Made by a program: the position numbers and the translations under genes
Source of the DNA: Cytophagales bacterium
GTDB lineage: Bacteria; Bacteroidota; Bacteroidia; Cytophagales; Cyclobacteriaceae
DNA: 64,000 bases
Assembly (NCBI GenBank): GCA_025358885.1
Contig: JANYHW010000178.1
Location: forward strand, 1-64,000
Reading direction: 5' to 3'
The notes under the pieces: generated by a model
The model's input: only the letters and a program-made list of their open reading frames with translations
Told to the model about the DNA's origin: nothing
The model's database searches: none
Part shown: piece after piece, positions 28,314 to 37,414 of the stretch
How the letters are laid out: every line of letters begins with the position of its first letter
Numbering within the stretch: position 1 is the stretch's first letter

Positions 28314-29891
28314 ATGAAGATCCGACTCTTACTCTGCATCATTTTACTTCTGGTCGCCAAACAGCTGTTTAGTCAGGCCAAAATGAGAAAACTGCCCCCC
28401 AACATTAACCATACTCCCATTAACAACTATGCACCCTACGTGTCCCTGGATGGAAATTCCCTAGTGTACCTCTCGGATGTGGGCGAGGACTATACCCTCA
28501 CCATGAATTTCTCTGTGCGCGATGGCATCGAATGGCGTGATCCAGTAGTCATGCCAAAAAACGTCAATAATCACTTGAATTTCCTTCGGGGCTATGGCCT
28601 TAGCGCAGACGGAAACACCCTTTTTTTTACCAGCACGAAATACAATGGTATTGGTGGCTACGATATTCTTACCAGTCAGCGAAGCGGTAACCTTTGGAAT
28701 GAACCTGTGAACCCTGGACTTCCGCTTAATTCCAAATCGAATGATGGGGCGCCTTCTCCGTCGGCCGATGGTAACACCCTTTACTTTATGAAGTGCGAGG
28801 TGATGAGTACAACAAGTGCTGACAAATGCAAGATCATGATGGTGAAGAAAAAAGCCAATGGACAATGGGATGAACCCACCGAGTTGCCGCCAAACATTAA
28901 CAGTGGCAACTCCCAGACGCCGCGAATCATGGGCGATGGAGAAACGCTGATTTTCTCTTCCAACAAACTGCAACCCAATAAGGGGGGCATGGATTTGTAT
29001 ATGACCCGGTTCATGAATGGCCAATGGTCATCCCCGCAACCTATGGATTTTGTTAATACACCGGCCGACGACCAATTTGTAACCGCTTCCTCCCTGGGGA
29101 GGTATCTGGTTAAAGATTCACCTGGGCAACGTTCAAGCGAATTGCTGGAGGTCCTTTTCCCGCCTGAACTTCGACCTAAAAAAACCATCACTATTTTGGG
29201 CACCGTGTCCGGGCCTACCAACCCTTCATCTGCGTTCGTGTCCATATTTAATATGAAGGACCAAAGCCGTGTGTTCTCGACCAAGCCTGGTAAGGATGGA
29301 ACATTTGCTGCCTACGTAAACGAAGGAGGGGTGTACGACGTGTCTGTGGATCCGGAGGCGGATAACTTTACTTTCTATTCAAAGGTGATCGACCTGACCG
29401 GAGAAAGAACCTCCACGACTGAGAAAGTAGTAGTTTCTTTAAAGGCAGCAGGCAGCGGGGATGAGGTTGCGTTGGAGGGTATTTCTTTCCTTCCGGGTTC
29501 GTCAGATATCGACCCGGTCTCCGCACAAGAGCTTCGAAGGGCGTCGCGCCTGATGTCGGGCAATCCGAATAAGTACTTCTCCATTATGATCACTTTGCAG
29601 GGCTATGAGGTGGATTCCGTTCGATCCAAGCCTGACCTGACAGAGGTGCACACAGATACGATCAAGGTTCCGGTTATGGTCAAAATTGATTCGGTAACAA
29701 CCGAGACGAGAGATTCCCTGGTGATCAAGAACCATTACCACAACAACCGCACAGAAAAACAGGCAAAGTCACTGAAAGAATATTTTGTCAAGCAGGGAAT
29801 ACCTGCCGGTCACCTGGCCATATCAGGCAAGGCTGAAGTTGAAGCCGTGATTGAAAACAGAAGGACTCTCGTAAAGTTGGTTATTCACTGA
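28314..29891 (+). CDS. PD40 (WD40-like) protein with divergent OmpA-like C-terminal domain
   Basis: ATG 28314 gives a signal peptide; repeats such as DGNTLFFTSTKYNGIGGYDILTSQR; C-term SFLPGSSDIDPVSAQEL...LKEYFVKQGIPAGHLAISGKAE. Confidence 0.75.
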   Translation: MKIRLLLCIILLLVAKQLFSQAKMRKLPPNINHTPINNYAPYVSLDGNSLVYLSDVGEDYTLTMNFSVRDGIEWRDPVVMPKNVNNHLNFLRGYGLSADGNTLFFTSTKYNGIGGYDILTSQRSGNLWNEPVNPGLPLNSKSNDGAPSPSADGNTLYFMKCEVMSTTSADKCKIMMVKKKANGQWDEPTELPPNINSGNSQTPRIMGDGETLIFSSNKLQPNKGGMDLYMTRFMNGQWSSPQPMDFVNTPADDQFVTASSLGRYLVKDSPGQRSSELLEVLFPPELRPKKTITILGTVSGPTNPSSAFVSIFNMKDQSRVFSTKPGKDGTFAAYVNEGGVYDVSVDPEADNFTFYSKVIDLTGERTSTTEKVVVSLKAAGSGDEVALEGISFLPGSSDIDPVSAQELRRASRLMSGNPNKYFSIMITLQGYEVDSVRSKPDLTEVHTDTIKVPVMVKIDSVTTETRDSLVIKNHYHNNRTEKQAKSLKEYFVKQGIPAGHLAISGKAEVEAVIENRRTLVKLVIH

Positions 29892-30438
29892 TGGTGATAG
29901 GTAATGCCACAAGAGTTTTGTCCCAGGCCAACACCATTTCCAGCATATCGTCAGTTCGTCCAATTGAAATCGTGAATTGTTCAAACTCTTTCTCGGTTGT
30001 CATGACAGGAACAATCACGATGAGCACATCATTTTTCGGATCTCTGGCGGCCTCGCCGTTGTTCATCACGTCAATACCCCATTCAGGAATATTGGAATTG
30101 AAAACCACCTGCCAACTCTGATCTCCAGGCACAGTCCAGAGGGAATACTTTCCCTGATGGAGATTCTTGCCCCCAATGCTCAGGTCCTTACTTGTTTCGA
30201 ACACAGTTGGTTCATTCGCACCTGTTCTCCAAGTTTTGCCGAAAGGAACCAGTCCGCCAAAAATATCACGGCCTTTTTTGTAAGGACGATTGTAGAAAAC
30301 CTGGATTCTCAGGTCACCCTCGTTGAAAGTCGAAGTGGATTCCGGACTGTAAGATTTTGTTTTGTTGTACGCATAGAAAAGTGCCCCCGCAATTACGATG
30401 ACGATCAAAAGGCCGGAAAGGAGCAGGATTTTTTTCAT
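29881..30438 (-). CDS. DUF2911-like secreted/anchored protein
   Basis: 185 aa; N-terminal TM, YNRPYKKGRDIFGGLVPFGKTWRTGANEPTVFETSKDLSIGGKNLHQGKYSLWTVPG typical of DUF2911. Confidence 0.85.
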   Translation of the reverse strand: MKKILLLSGLLIVIVIAGALFYAYNKTKSYSPESTSTFNEGDLRIQVFYNRPYKKGRDIFGGLVPFGKTWRTGANEPTVFETSKDLSIGGKNLHQGKYSLWTVPGDQSWQVVFNSNIPEWGIDVMNNGEAARDPKNDVLIVIVPVMTTEKEFEQFTISIGRTDDMLEMVLAWDKTLVALPITISE

Positions 30439-30556
30439 TATTTAAGTGGCATTAAGTGCGTTTTAAACTCAAATCAAAAGAATAAGGTTTCTTGGTCACA
30501 CAAATATTGCAAGAAATGCCAAAAGGAGCTTAAATTGACCACCTAAAATCAACCTT

Positions 30557-30664
30557 ATGGCAGTTTTCGGTGTTGTGATCGCCCTTTTCGTTTTGGCCAT
30601 TGTTTCTGTCTGGCTCTTCCCCAACAAATCCGTTAGCAATAACGAACACGACATTAAGCACTGA
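30557..30664 (+). CDS. 35-aa small membrane protein
   Basis: ATG 30557 to TGA 30664: MAVFGVVIALFVLAIVSVWLFPNKSVSNNEHDIKH; not in the supplied ORF track; single TM. Confidence 0.4.
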   Translation: MAVFGVVIALFVLAIVSVWLFPNKSVSNNEHDIKH

Positions 30665-30680
30665 GTTCAGGTCCTCATAC

Positions 30681-31223
30681 ATGAATGTCTGTGTTTTTTG
30701 CGGTTCTGGCGCCGGTAATGACGCCATTTTTGCCGATGCGGCCCGCGAAACAGGACGGTTACTTGCTCATTCGGGGCATACCTTGGTATATGGTGGCGGC
30801 AATATTGGCCTGATGGGAATCGTTGCCGATGCAGCAATGGCCCATCACGGACAAGTCATTGGGGTTATCCCGGACTTTCTCCTCAAACGAGAAGTAGGAC
30901 ACCAGGGGCTCACCGAGTTGATTGTTGTCAGTTCCATGCACGATCGAAAAAAGAAAATGGCCGACCTGTCGGACATTTTTGTTGCCTTGCCCGGGGGATG
31001 GGGCACATTGGATGAACTGGCCGAGATCCTTACCTGGCGCCAGCTTGGGCTCATCCATCAGCCTATAGGACTTTTAAATCTTGATTCTTTTTTCTCCCCA
31101 TTGGTTGCCCAAATGAGAACCATGTCAGAAAGGGGATTTCTCCATAAAGACAATCTGAATTTCCTGGCGATTGAAGATTCTCCTTCAAAATTGCTCACTT
31201 CTTTGGGGGTAGTTACCGTTTAA
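30681..31223 (+). CDS. LOG family protein (cytokinin riboside 5'-monophosphate phosphoribohydrolase-like)
   Basis: ATG 30681: MNVCVFCGSGAG...LVYGGGNIGLMGIVADAAM...ALPGGWGTLDELAEILTWRQLG (PGGxGTxxE). Confidence 0.93.
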   Translation: MNVCVFCGSGAGNDAIFADAARETGRLLAHSGHTLVYGGGNIGLMGIVADAAMAHHGQVIGVIPDFLLKREVGHQGLTELIVVSSMHDRKKKMADLSDIFVALPGGWGTLDELAEILTWRQLGLIHQPIGLLNLDSFFSPLVAQMRTMSERGFLHKDNLNFLAIEDSPSKLLTSLGVVTV

Positions 31224-31277
31224 GTATTATCGTTTATAATTTTTTTCAATAGTTTTAATCCGGGGCAACCCGGCTTC

Positions 31278-32507
31278 ATGCGCATTTGCAGATATTTTCT
31301 ATTGGTGTTCTTGATTCCATTGACGGCAAAGGCTCAATTATTGGGTCTCAACCTGATGGATGGGCGACATCGGGTGAAATTTCCGATTGAGGTCTGCAAC
31401 AACCTGGTCGTGATACCCGTCGTTCTCAACGGACAACTACCGCTGAAATTTATTCTGGACACCGGCGTGCGCACCACCATTCTCACGGAGAAGACATTCA
31501 GCGACATTCTCAAACTAACCTATGGGCGGCATTACATGGTGGCGGGGCCCGGGGGAGAAAAGGTTGTGGAGGCTTTTGTGACCAACAACGTATCGCTCGA
31601 CCTGCCAGGTATTCATGGCGAAGGGCATGCCATGCTGGTCCTCGAAAAGGACTACCTGGAACTTAGAAACTATATGGGGATGGATGTGCAGGGGGTTCTG
31701 GGATATGAAGTCTTTAGCCGTTTCATCGTAGAGATTGATTATAGAAGCAAAGAGCTCACCCTGTCGCTCCCGGAATACTTTCAGCCCAAAAAGAACTTTC
31801 AGGAACTGTCCATTAAGATAGAAGACACGAAACCTTACCTCATTACTCCAGTAACGATGGGTAACGGTGTAGTTGTCAATGCAAAATTACTGGTTGACAG
31901 CGGCGCCAGCCATGGGCTCGTATTGGATCCTTCTTCTGACAATAAAATAGTCGTACCCGAAAAGCATGTTAACAGTTTGATTGGCCGTGGACTTGGTGGA
32001 TTGATCACGGGTGAAATTGCAAGGATTAAGGCATTGAACATCGGTAAGTATCGCATTGAGAACGTTATTGTCAATTTTCCTGATGCAAACAGTTATATCG
32101 ATACACTAAAGGCTTCCGATGTTTTCAGAAACGGTGCGATCGGGGGTGAAATATTAAGCCGCTTTACAACCATCTATGACTTCCCCAGAGAAAAATTATA
32201 TGTTAAAAAGAATTCTTCTTTTTACAACACCTTTAATTTTAACATGAGTGGTCTTACGCTGAAGGCAAAGGGATCACGACTTCGCAAGTTTGAAGTCGCA
32301 GATGTAAGAAAAGGTTCACCGGCAGAAAAGGCCGATATTCAAAATGGAGACGAGTTGCTGTTTATCAATGGCTTTCCCACCCATCAACTGGACCTGAATA
32401 GCCTTAATGGCTACTTCAACGAAAGGCCTGGCAAGAAAATCAAATTGGATTTATTACGAAATGGTGTAAAATTGACCAAAAGGTTTGAACTCGAAAGTCA
32501 AATTTGA
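31278..32507 (+). CDS. Two-domain retropepsin-like aspartyl protease with PDZ domain
   Basis: 409 aa; FILDTGVRTTILTE and LLVDSGASHGLVLD, C-terminal PDZ (VADVRKGSPAEKADIQNGDELLFINGFP). Confidence 0.85.
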   Translation: MRICRYFLLVFLIPLTAKAQLLGLNLMDGRHRVKFPIEVCNNLVVIPVVLNGQLPLKFILDTGVRTTILTEKTFSDILKLTYGRHYMVAGPGGEKVVEAFVTNNVSLDLPGIHGEGHAMLVLEKDYLELRNYMGMDVQGVLGYEVFSRFIVEIDYRSKELTLSLPEYFQPKKNFQELSIKIEDTKPYLITPVTMGNGVVVNAKLLVDSGASHGLVLDPSSDNKIVVPEKHVNSLIGRGLGGLITGEIARIKALNIGKYRIENVIVNFPDANSYIDTLKASDVFRNGAIGGEILSRFTTIYDFPREKLYVKKNSSFYNTFNFNMSGLTLKAKGSRLRKFEVADVRKGSPAEKADIQNGDELLFINGFPTHQLDLNSLNGYFNERPGKKIKLDLLRNGVKLTKRFELESQI

Positions 32508-32974
32508 ACCTTCGACGAGCTGAAGAACCTTTCAAGCTGACCCTTTCGTTTACCATATTCCTTCTTCCAGGAACGCTGCGTTTCAAGGAAATGGTTTGAG
32601 TTAACCAGCTCGCGGTATAGCATTTCACTGGTCAGGTGCTGCTTTAATATGAAGTTCATCACGCCAAACCCTATCGTCTCCTGGTAATTTGAATTCTTCA
32701 ATATGGTGATGGGGACATTCCGCGTCTTATGGTGATGAAGGGTTCCAATCATGGTTTGCAACGCTACCCTGCCAATATTATCGTCAATCAATATATGCTC
32801 CGGTCTGAAATGTGAAAGGCGTTCCAGGATGGATTTCAGATCAAAGGCCATCTCGGTAAGGATCAGTTTATGTTGAATCCCTTTGAGCCGATCAAAAATA
32901 TCACTCAATTCAATTGGGTTGTTGCCAACCACAAGAATTTTCCAGCTACCGTCTGAATCGCATATTGTTCTCAT
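32498..32974 (-). CDS. Stand-alone degenerate receiver-like protein
   Basis: 158 aa; KILVVGNNPIELSDIFDRL...HILIDDNIGR...PITILKNSN...NFILKQ has CheY-like spacing. Confidence 0.5.
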   Translation of the reverse strand: MRTICDSDGSWKILVVGNNPIELSDIFDRLKGIQHKLILTEMAFDLKSILERLSHFRPEHILIDDNIGRVALQTMIGTLHHHKTRNVPITILKNSNYQETIGFGVMNFILKQHLTSEMLYRELVNSNHFLETQRSWKKEYGKRKGQLERFFSSSKVQI

Positions 32975-33077
32975 AGTACTTTTTATAACCCTTAGTGCGA
33001 AAAGGCAACCCAGGTAACCTCAAAAAAACCATTTCTCTCCCGATTTCACACTACCTCTAAAATGGTAGTTTTAGGCT

Positions 33078-34199
33078 GTGGCTGAGAAAAAAATCTGTGT
33101 TGTTGGGGGCGGCCTTGCGGGCCTGGTTGCTTCAATTCATCTCCAACGCGCCGGAATTCATTGCCATGTGATTGAAAAAAGGACCTATCCCTTCCATCGC
33201 GTCTGTGGCGAATACATTTCCAATGAAGTTCTTCCTTACCTGAAATCGCTAGGGATTGATCTGGCAGAACTTCGCCCTTCCCGCATCAGTCAATTTCAAC
33301 TCACTTCAGTCAACGGCAATACCGCCACCCTTCCACTGGATTTGGGAGGGTTTGGAGTCAGTCGGTATCAGCTCGATTATTTCCTTTTTCAAAAAGCAAC
33401 CTGCCTTGGTGTTGAATTTAGCCTTAATACAGAGTGCGAAAAAATTACTTTCCATGACGACAATTTTACAGTCCAAACCAACAAGGGTGAGCGGTCTGTG
33501 GATTTGGTCATCGGTTCATTTGGCAAGAGATCAAAACTGGATGTTCATCTCAATCGTTCATTTATTCAGAAGAGATCACCTTACCTGGGAGTGAAATATC
33601 ATATCCGATTAAATAATTATCCGGCAAATCAAATTGCACTTCATAATTTTCAGAACGGCTACTGCGGCATTAGTTGTGTCGAAGACGAGATTGTCAATCT
33701 ATGCTATCTCACCCACCGCAAGAATGTCAAAACACATGGAAACATCCGCGCCATGGAAGAGGCAGTGTTGTTCCAAAACCCATATTTGAGAGAAATTTTT
33801 GGAACAGCGAAATTTCTGTTTGATAAACCCGAGACCATCAATGAAATTTCCTTTGAGACCAAGTCGCCGGTGGTGCAGCATATTCTCATGGCAGGAGATG
33901 CTGCAGGAATGATCACACCGCTCTGTGGAAATGGTATGGCCATGGCGATTCACTCGGCAAAGATTCTCAGCGAGCATATTCTTCAGTATTGCCGGGTCGG
34001 TGGATCTTCCCGCAACCAACTGGAGAAGGATTATTCAAATTCCTGGGGGAAACTTTTTGCCAAAAGGCTGTGGACAGGCCGACAGATTCAAAGGTTGTTC
34101 GGTGATGTGTGGACGTCCAACCTGGCCGTAAATCTTGCGCTTCATGCTCCACGGATCGCAAATTCACTGATAAAAAGAACGCATGGCGAGCCCTTTTGA
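33078..34199 (+). CDS. FAD-dependent oxidoreductase (geranylgeranyl reductase-like family)
   Basis: 373 aa, GTG start; ICVVGGGLAGLVASIHLQRAG, FHRVCGEYISNEVLPYL, LMAGDAAGMITPLCGNGMAMAIHSA. Confidence 0.88.
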   Translation: MAEKKICVVGGGLAGLVASIHLQRAGIHCHVIEKRTYPFHRVCGEYISNEVLPYLKSLGIDLAELRPSRISQFQLTSVNGNTATLPLDLGGFGVSRYQLDYFLFQKATCLGVEFSLNTECEKITFHDDNFTVQTNKGERSVDLVIGSFGKRSKLDVHLNRSFIQKRSPYLGVKYHIRLNNYPANQIALHNFQNGYCGISCVEDEIVNLCYLTHRKNVKTHGNIRAMEEAVLFQNPYLREIFGTAKFLFDKPETINEISFETKSPVVQHILMAGDAAGMITPLCGNGMAMAIHSAKILSEHILQYCRVGGSSRNQLEKDYSNSWGKLFAKRLWTGRQIQRLFGDVWTSNLAVNLALHAPRIANSLIKRTHGEPF

Positions 34200-34309
34200 A
34201 CTTTCTTAATCAAGAATTTAGCACTCCATCCAATTGAATCCGGAGTTCCTGTAAAAGCAGAAAATACCAGGATGATTTTTTATAACTTTCTCCATAAACC
34301 AACATTCTG

Positions 34310-35305
34310 ATGAACTCCACGAATCGAAGAGAATTTATCCGTACCCTTGGCTTGGTCACCGCAAGCTCTGCATTGGGTGCCACCCTGCTCGACGCATGCG
34401 CATCAAAGTCTTCGTCTGAAAAAGCGGCAGATTCCACCACCTTGGCCACGGCCCCCAATAAGGAATTGTTCTTTAAGATTTCCCTGGCCGAATGGTCATT
34501 ACACAGGGCCCTGCAGGCAAAGCAACTTGATAACCTTGACTTTCCGGCGAAAGCCAAAAACGATTTCGGAATCTCCGCAGTCGAATACGTAAATCAATTC
34601 TTCAAAGACAAGGCCAAGGATACGGGCTACCTCACTGAGCTCAAGAAGCGTTGCGACGACAATGGTGTTACCAGTGTGTTGATCATGATCGACAGCGAGG
34701 GGTTCATGGCTGACCTGGACAACAAGAAACGCCAGCAGGCTGTGGAAAATCATTACAAGTGGATTGACGCAGCTAAATTCCTGGGCTGTCATTCCATACG
34801 GGTCAATTGCTTTGGAGAAGGCTCAAGGGAAGAAGTGGCTAAAGCGGGAATTGAGGGACTGCACAAACTAAGTGAATACGGGCAAAGTGCAGGTATCAAT
34901 GTAATCGTTGAAAATCACGGAGGAATGTCTTCCGATGGTCAGTGGCTGAGCGGGGTGATTACTGCCGTGGGGCTGCCCAACTGCGGCACTTTACCAGACT
35001 TCGGCAACTTCTGTATTCGCAGGGAGAAAGGTGACATGTGGAATTCCAAATGCGTGGAATATTATGACCGGTACAAAGGTGTAACTGAATTGATACCCTA
35101 TGCCAAGGGAGTAAGTGCCAAGACGTACGATTTCGATGCCGAGGGCAATTGTGTTGAAACTGATTATGCCAAGATGCTGCCCATCGTCAAGAAGGCCGGG
35201 TACACAAACTACATAGGAATTGAGTACGAGGGTGACGGCCTTTCAGAGGAGGAGGGAATCCGGACAACGAAGCGACTCCTGGAAAAAGTGGGCATGGCGA
35301 TCTAG
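34310..35305 (+). CDS. Tat-exported sugar phosphate isomerase/epimerase-like TIM barrel protein
   Basis: 331 aa; Tat signal [26 protein letters not shown]; xylose-isomerase-like barrel ending [18 protein letters not shown]. Confidence 0.85.
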   Translation: MNSTNRREFIRTLGLVTASSALGATLLDACASKSSSEKAADSTTLATAPNKELFFKISLAEWSLHRALQAKQLDNLDFPAKAKNDFGISAVEYVNQFFKDKAKDTGYLTELKKRCDDNGVTSVLIMIDSEGFMADLDNKKRQQAVENHYKWIDAAKFLGCHSIRVNCFGEGSREEVAKAGIEGLHKLSEYGQSAGINVIVENHGGMSSDGQWLSGVITAVGLPNCGTLPDFGNFCIRREKGDMWNSKCVEYYDRYKGVTELIPYAKGVSAKTYDFDAEGNCVETDYAKMLPIVKKAGYTNYIGIEYEGDGLSEEEGIRTTKRLLEKVGMAI

Positions 35306-35308
35306 TTT

Positions 35309-36223
35309 TCAAAAAAGGTATTCTCCAATGTGACTGATGGAGAAGAAGAGCCAGAGGAAGAATGCATTCAGACAGGTGGCAGAAATGAAATTCAGCCACA
35401 TCGTGTGACTGAAGTCTGCATAATGGGGATTGTGGATGACTTTCATAAACCAGAAGCCAAAGAACAATACCACCGGGCTCAATGCAGCCATGAATGTCCA
35501 GCCATAGCGGATTTCGTAGTAGCTATTGAAATATGCCAGGAACCCTATTGTCGTAATTGAGAAGAAAAGCGCGGCAAAATAGAATGTACCGCTGATGCCC
35601 AGAATGCGGCTAAGCGTGTTATCGCCGTGGGCCTCATCTTCTTCGTGCTGGTAGACTTGCGTCATTGGATAATTCGCCCATAACATCAAACTGGTAAGCA
35701 GACCCGGAAGAAGAACCTTCGCCTGCAAGATGTTCTCCAAGTCGTAGTTATTGACCCCGATGTAGCACATAAGGAAAGTATATAGTCCTTGAAAAAGACC
35801 CGTAACAACCCAGCCTATTATTGGGTACTTCTTCAATCGAACAGCTGGATGACTATACGCCTTGGAAACAAGGCCGTAGCCGAGCAACATGCAGGAAAAC
35901 AATAAGGATACTTCGAGAAATCCCAGCACGATGGCTATTGTATCCAGGCCAATTGACATCCAGTACAATCCTTTTGTAACCGGAGGCGGGTTTTTCAGTC
36001 CTCCAATACTTTTCTCGTCTTTGTCAAAATAGCTATTGTAGCCGTTGCTTGCCGGGTAGAGGAAGAAGTGCAGCAGAATAAAGACCCAAAGCAAACTGGA
36101 TTCACCGAAGTTTGGGGACACCGCCACCGCAAACAGGTATACCGGCAATAGAAAGTATGAAAAAGAAAACCGGAGGTGAAGGAATGTAGATTTTGAAAAC
36201 ATCGACTGAAACTTAATCTCCAA
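35309..36223 (-). CDS. UbiA-family prenyltransferase-like membrane protein
   Basis: 304 aa, multi-TM; YPASNGYNSYFDKDEKSIGGLKNPPPV and YPMTQVYQHEEDEAHGDNTLSRILG resemble the two UbiA Asp-rich motifs. Start may be 36202. Confidence 0.8.
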   Translation of the reverse strand: MEIKFQSMFSKSTFLHLRFSFSYFLLPVYLFAVAVSPNFGESSLLWVFILLHFFLYPASNGYNSYFDKDEKSIGGLKNPPPVTKGLYWMSIGLDTIAIVLGFLEVSLLFSCMLLGYGLVSKAYSHPAVRLKKYPIIGWVVTGLFQGLYTFLMCYIGVNNYDLENILQAKVLLPGLLTSLMLWANYPMTQVYQHEEDEAHGDNTLSRILGISGTFYFAALFFSITTIGFLAYFNSYYEIRYGWTFMAALSPVVLFFGFWFMKVIHNPHYADFSHTMWLNFISATCLNAFFLWLFFSISHIGEYLF

Positions 36224-36252
36224 AATAATCCTTTTTGAACTATTATTGAGAA

Positions 36253-37359
36253 ATGAGTTTTATCACTTCCATGGGCACGGCCACACCGCCGCACCAGTTG
36301 AGCCAGGCCACCATCGCCGACTTTATGACCAAAGCGATGAAATTAGGCGATGATGATGCCCGTAAGCTACGCGTCCTTTTTCGCGCGAGTGGAATTGAAA
36401 CGCGCCATACCATCCTAGAGGATTATGGCAAAACCGAAGGCTTCCAATTCTATGAAAACAGTTCAGACTTGGAACCCTTTCCTTCCACGAAACGCCGGCT
36501 TGAATTATATCACCGTCACGCGCTTGCGATTAGCCTGGAAGCAGTGCTTAGATGTTTGTCCCCCCTGACAGACCTCCGGAAGGAATCCATCACGCACCTC
36601 ATTGTAGTGAGTTGCACGGGCATGTATGCACCAGGACTTGACATTGATCTCGTAAAGTCACTTGGCCTTAGTCTGCATGTTCAAAGGACGAGCATCAATT
36701 TTATGGGTTGTTACGCTGCATTCAATGCATTGAAAATCGCAGACTCAGTATGCGCGTCACAACCGGAATCGAAAGTGCTGGTGGTGTGCATTGAGTTGTG
36801 CACGATTCATTTTCAAAAGGAAAATACAGAGGACAATATGCTGGCGAATGCATTGTTTGCAGACGGTGCGGCGGCCGTACTGGTCGAGTCTTCGTTGCGA
36901 CCTGGATTAAATATTCAATTGGAGAGTTTTCACGGTGAGCTTGCCATTGAAGGGGAGCATGACATGACCTGGACTGTAGGCGATATGGGTTTTGAAATGA
37001 GGTTGTCTTCCTACGTACCGGATGTGGTGGGCTCGGGCATCAAAAGCCTGACGCGGTCCTTGCTTTCCAAGATTCAAACAGACTTCTCTAACATTTCATA
37101 TTTCGCCATCCATCCGGGAGGCAAAAAAATTCTTGAGGCAATTGAAAGTGAGCTGGGGCTGACAAAGGAACAAAACCGGTTTGCCTATGAAGTACTGAGG
37201 AAGTATGGCAACATGTCTTCTCCCACTGTTCTATTTGTTATTCATGCGCTCATGAAGTCACTGGGCATGGGCGATGATGGAAAAAGGATTCTCAGTTTTG
37301 CCTTCGGTCCGGGACTTACGTTGGAAAGTATGGTGTTGAAAGTTAAAAACAAACCGTGA
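36253..37359 (+). CDS. Type III polyketide synthase
   Basis: 368 aa; Cys153 in INFMGCYAAFNAL, His in FAIHPGGKKILEAIE, Asn in YGNMSSPTVLFV (Cys-His-Asn triad). Confidence 0.95.
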   Translation: MSFITSMGTATPPHQLSQATIADFMTKAMKLGDDDARKLRVLFRASGIETRHTILEDYGKTEGFQFYENSSDLEPFPSTKRRLELYHRHALAISLEAVLRCLSPLTDLRKESITHLIVVSCTGMYAPGLDIDLVKSLGLSLHVQRTSINFMGCYAAFNALKIADSVCASQPESKVLVVCIELCTIHFQKENTEDNMLANALFADGAAAVLVESSLRPGLNIQLESFHGELAIEGEHDMTWTVGDMGFEMRLSSYVPDVVGSGIKSLTRSLLSKIQTDFSNISYFAIHPGGKKILEAIESELGLTKEQNRFAYEVLRKYGNMSSPTVLFVIHALMKSLGMGDDGKRILSFAFGPGLTLESMVLKVKNKP

Positions 37360-37414
37360 CCACCTGGGAGTTGTAGTCGAATGTTCAAAGCATAATTCTA
37401 AAAATTGAGGGTTT

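Noticed and set aside
33078-36223. TIM-barrel isomerase plus UbiA-like gene as part of an ebo cluster
   Set aside because: eboA, eboB, eboD and eboF homologues are not present nearby, and the TIM-barrel protein carries a Tat/lipoprotein signal; the T3PKS context explains UbiA better.
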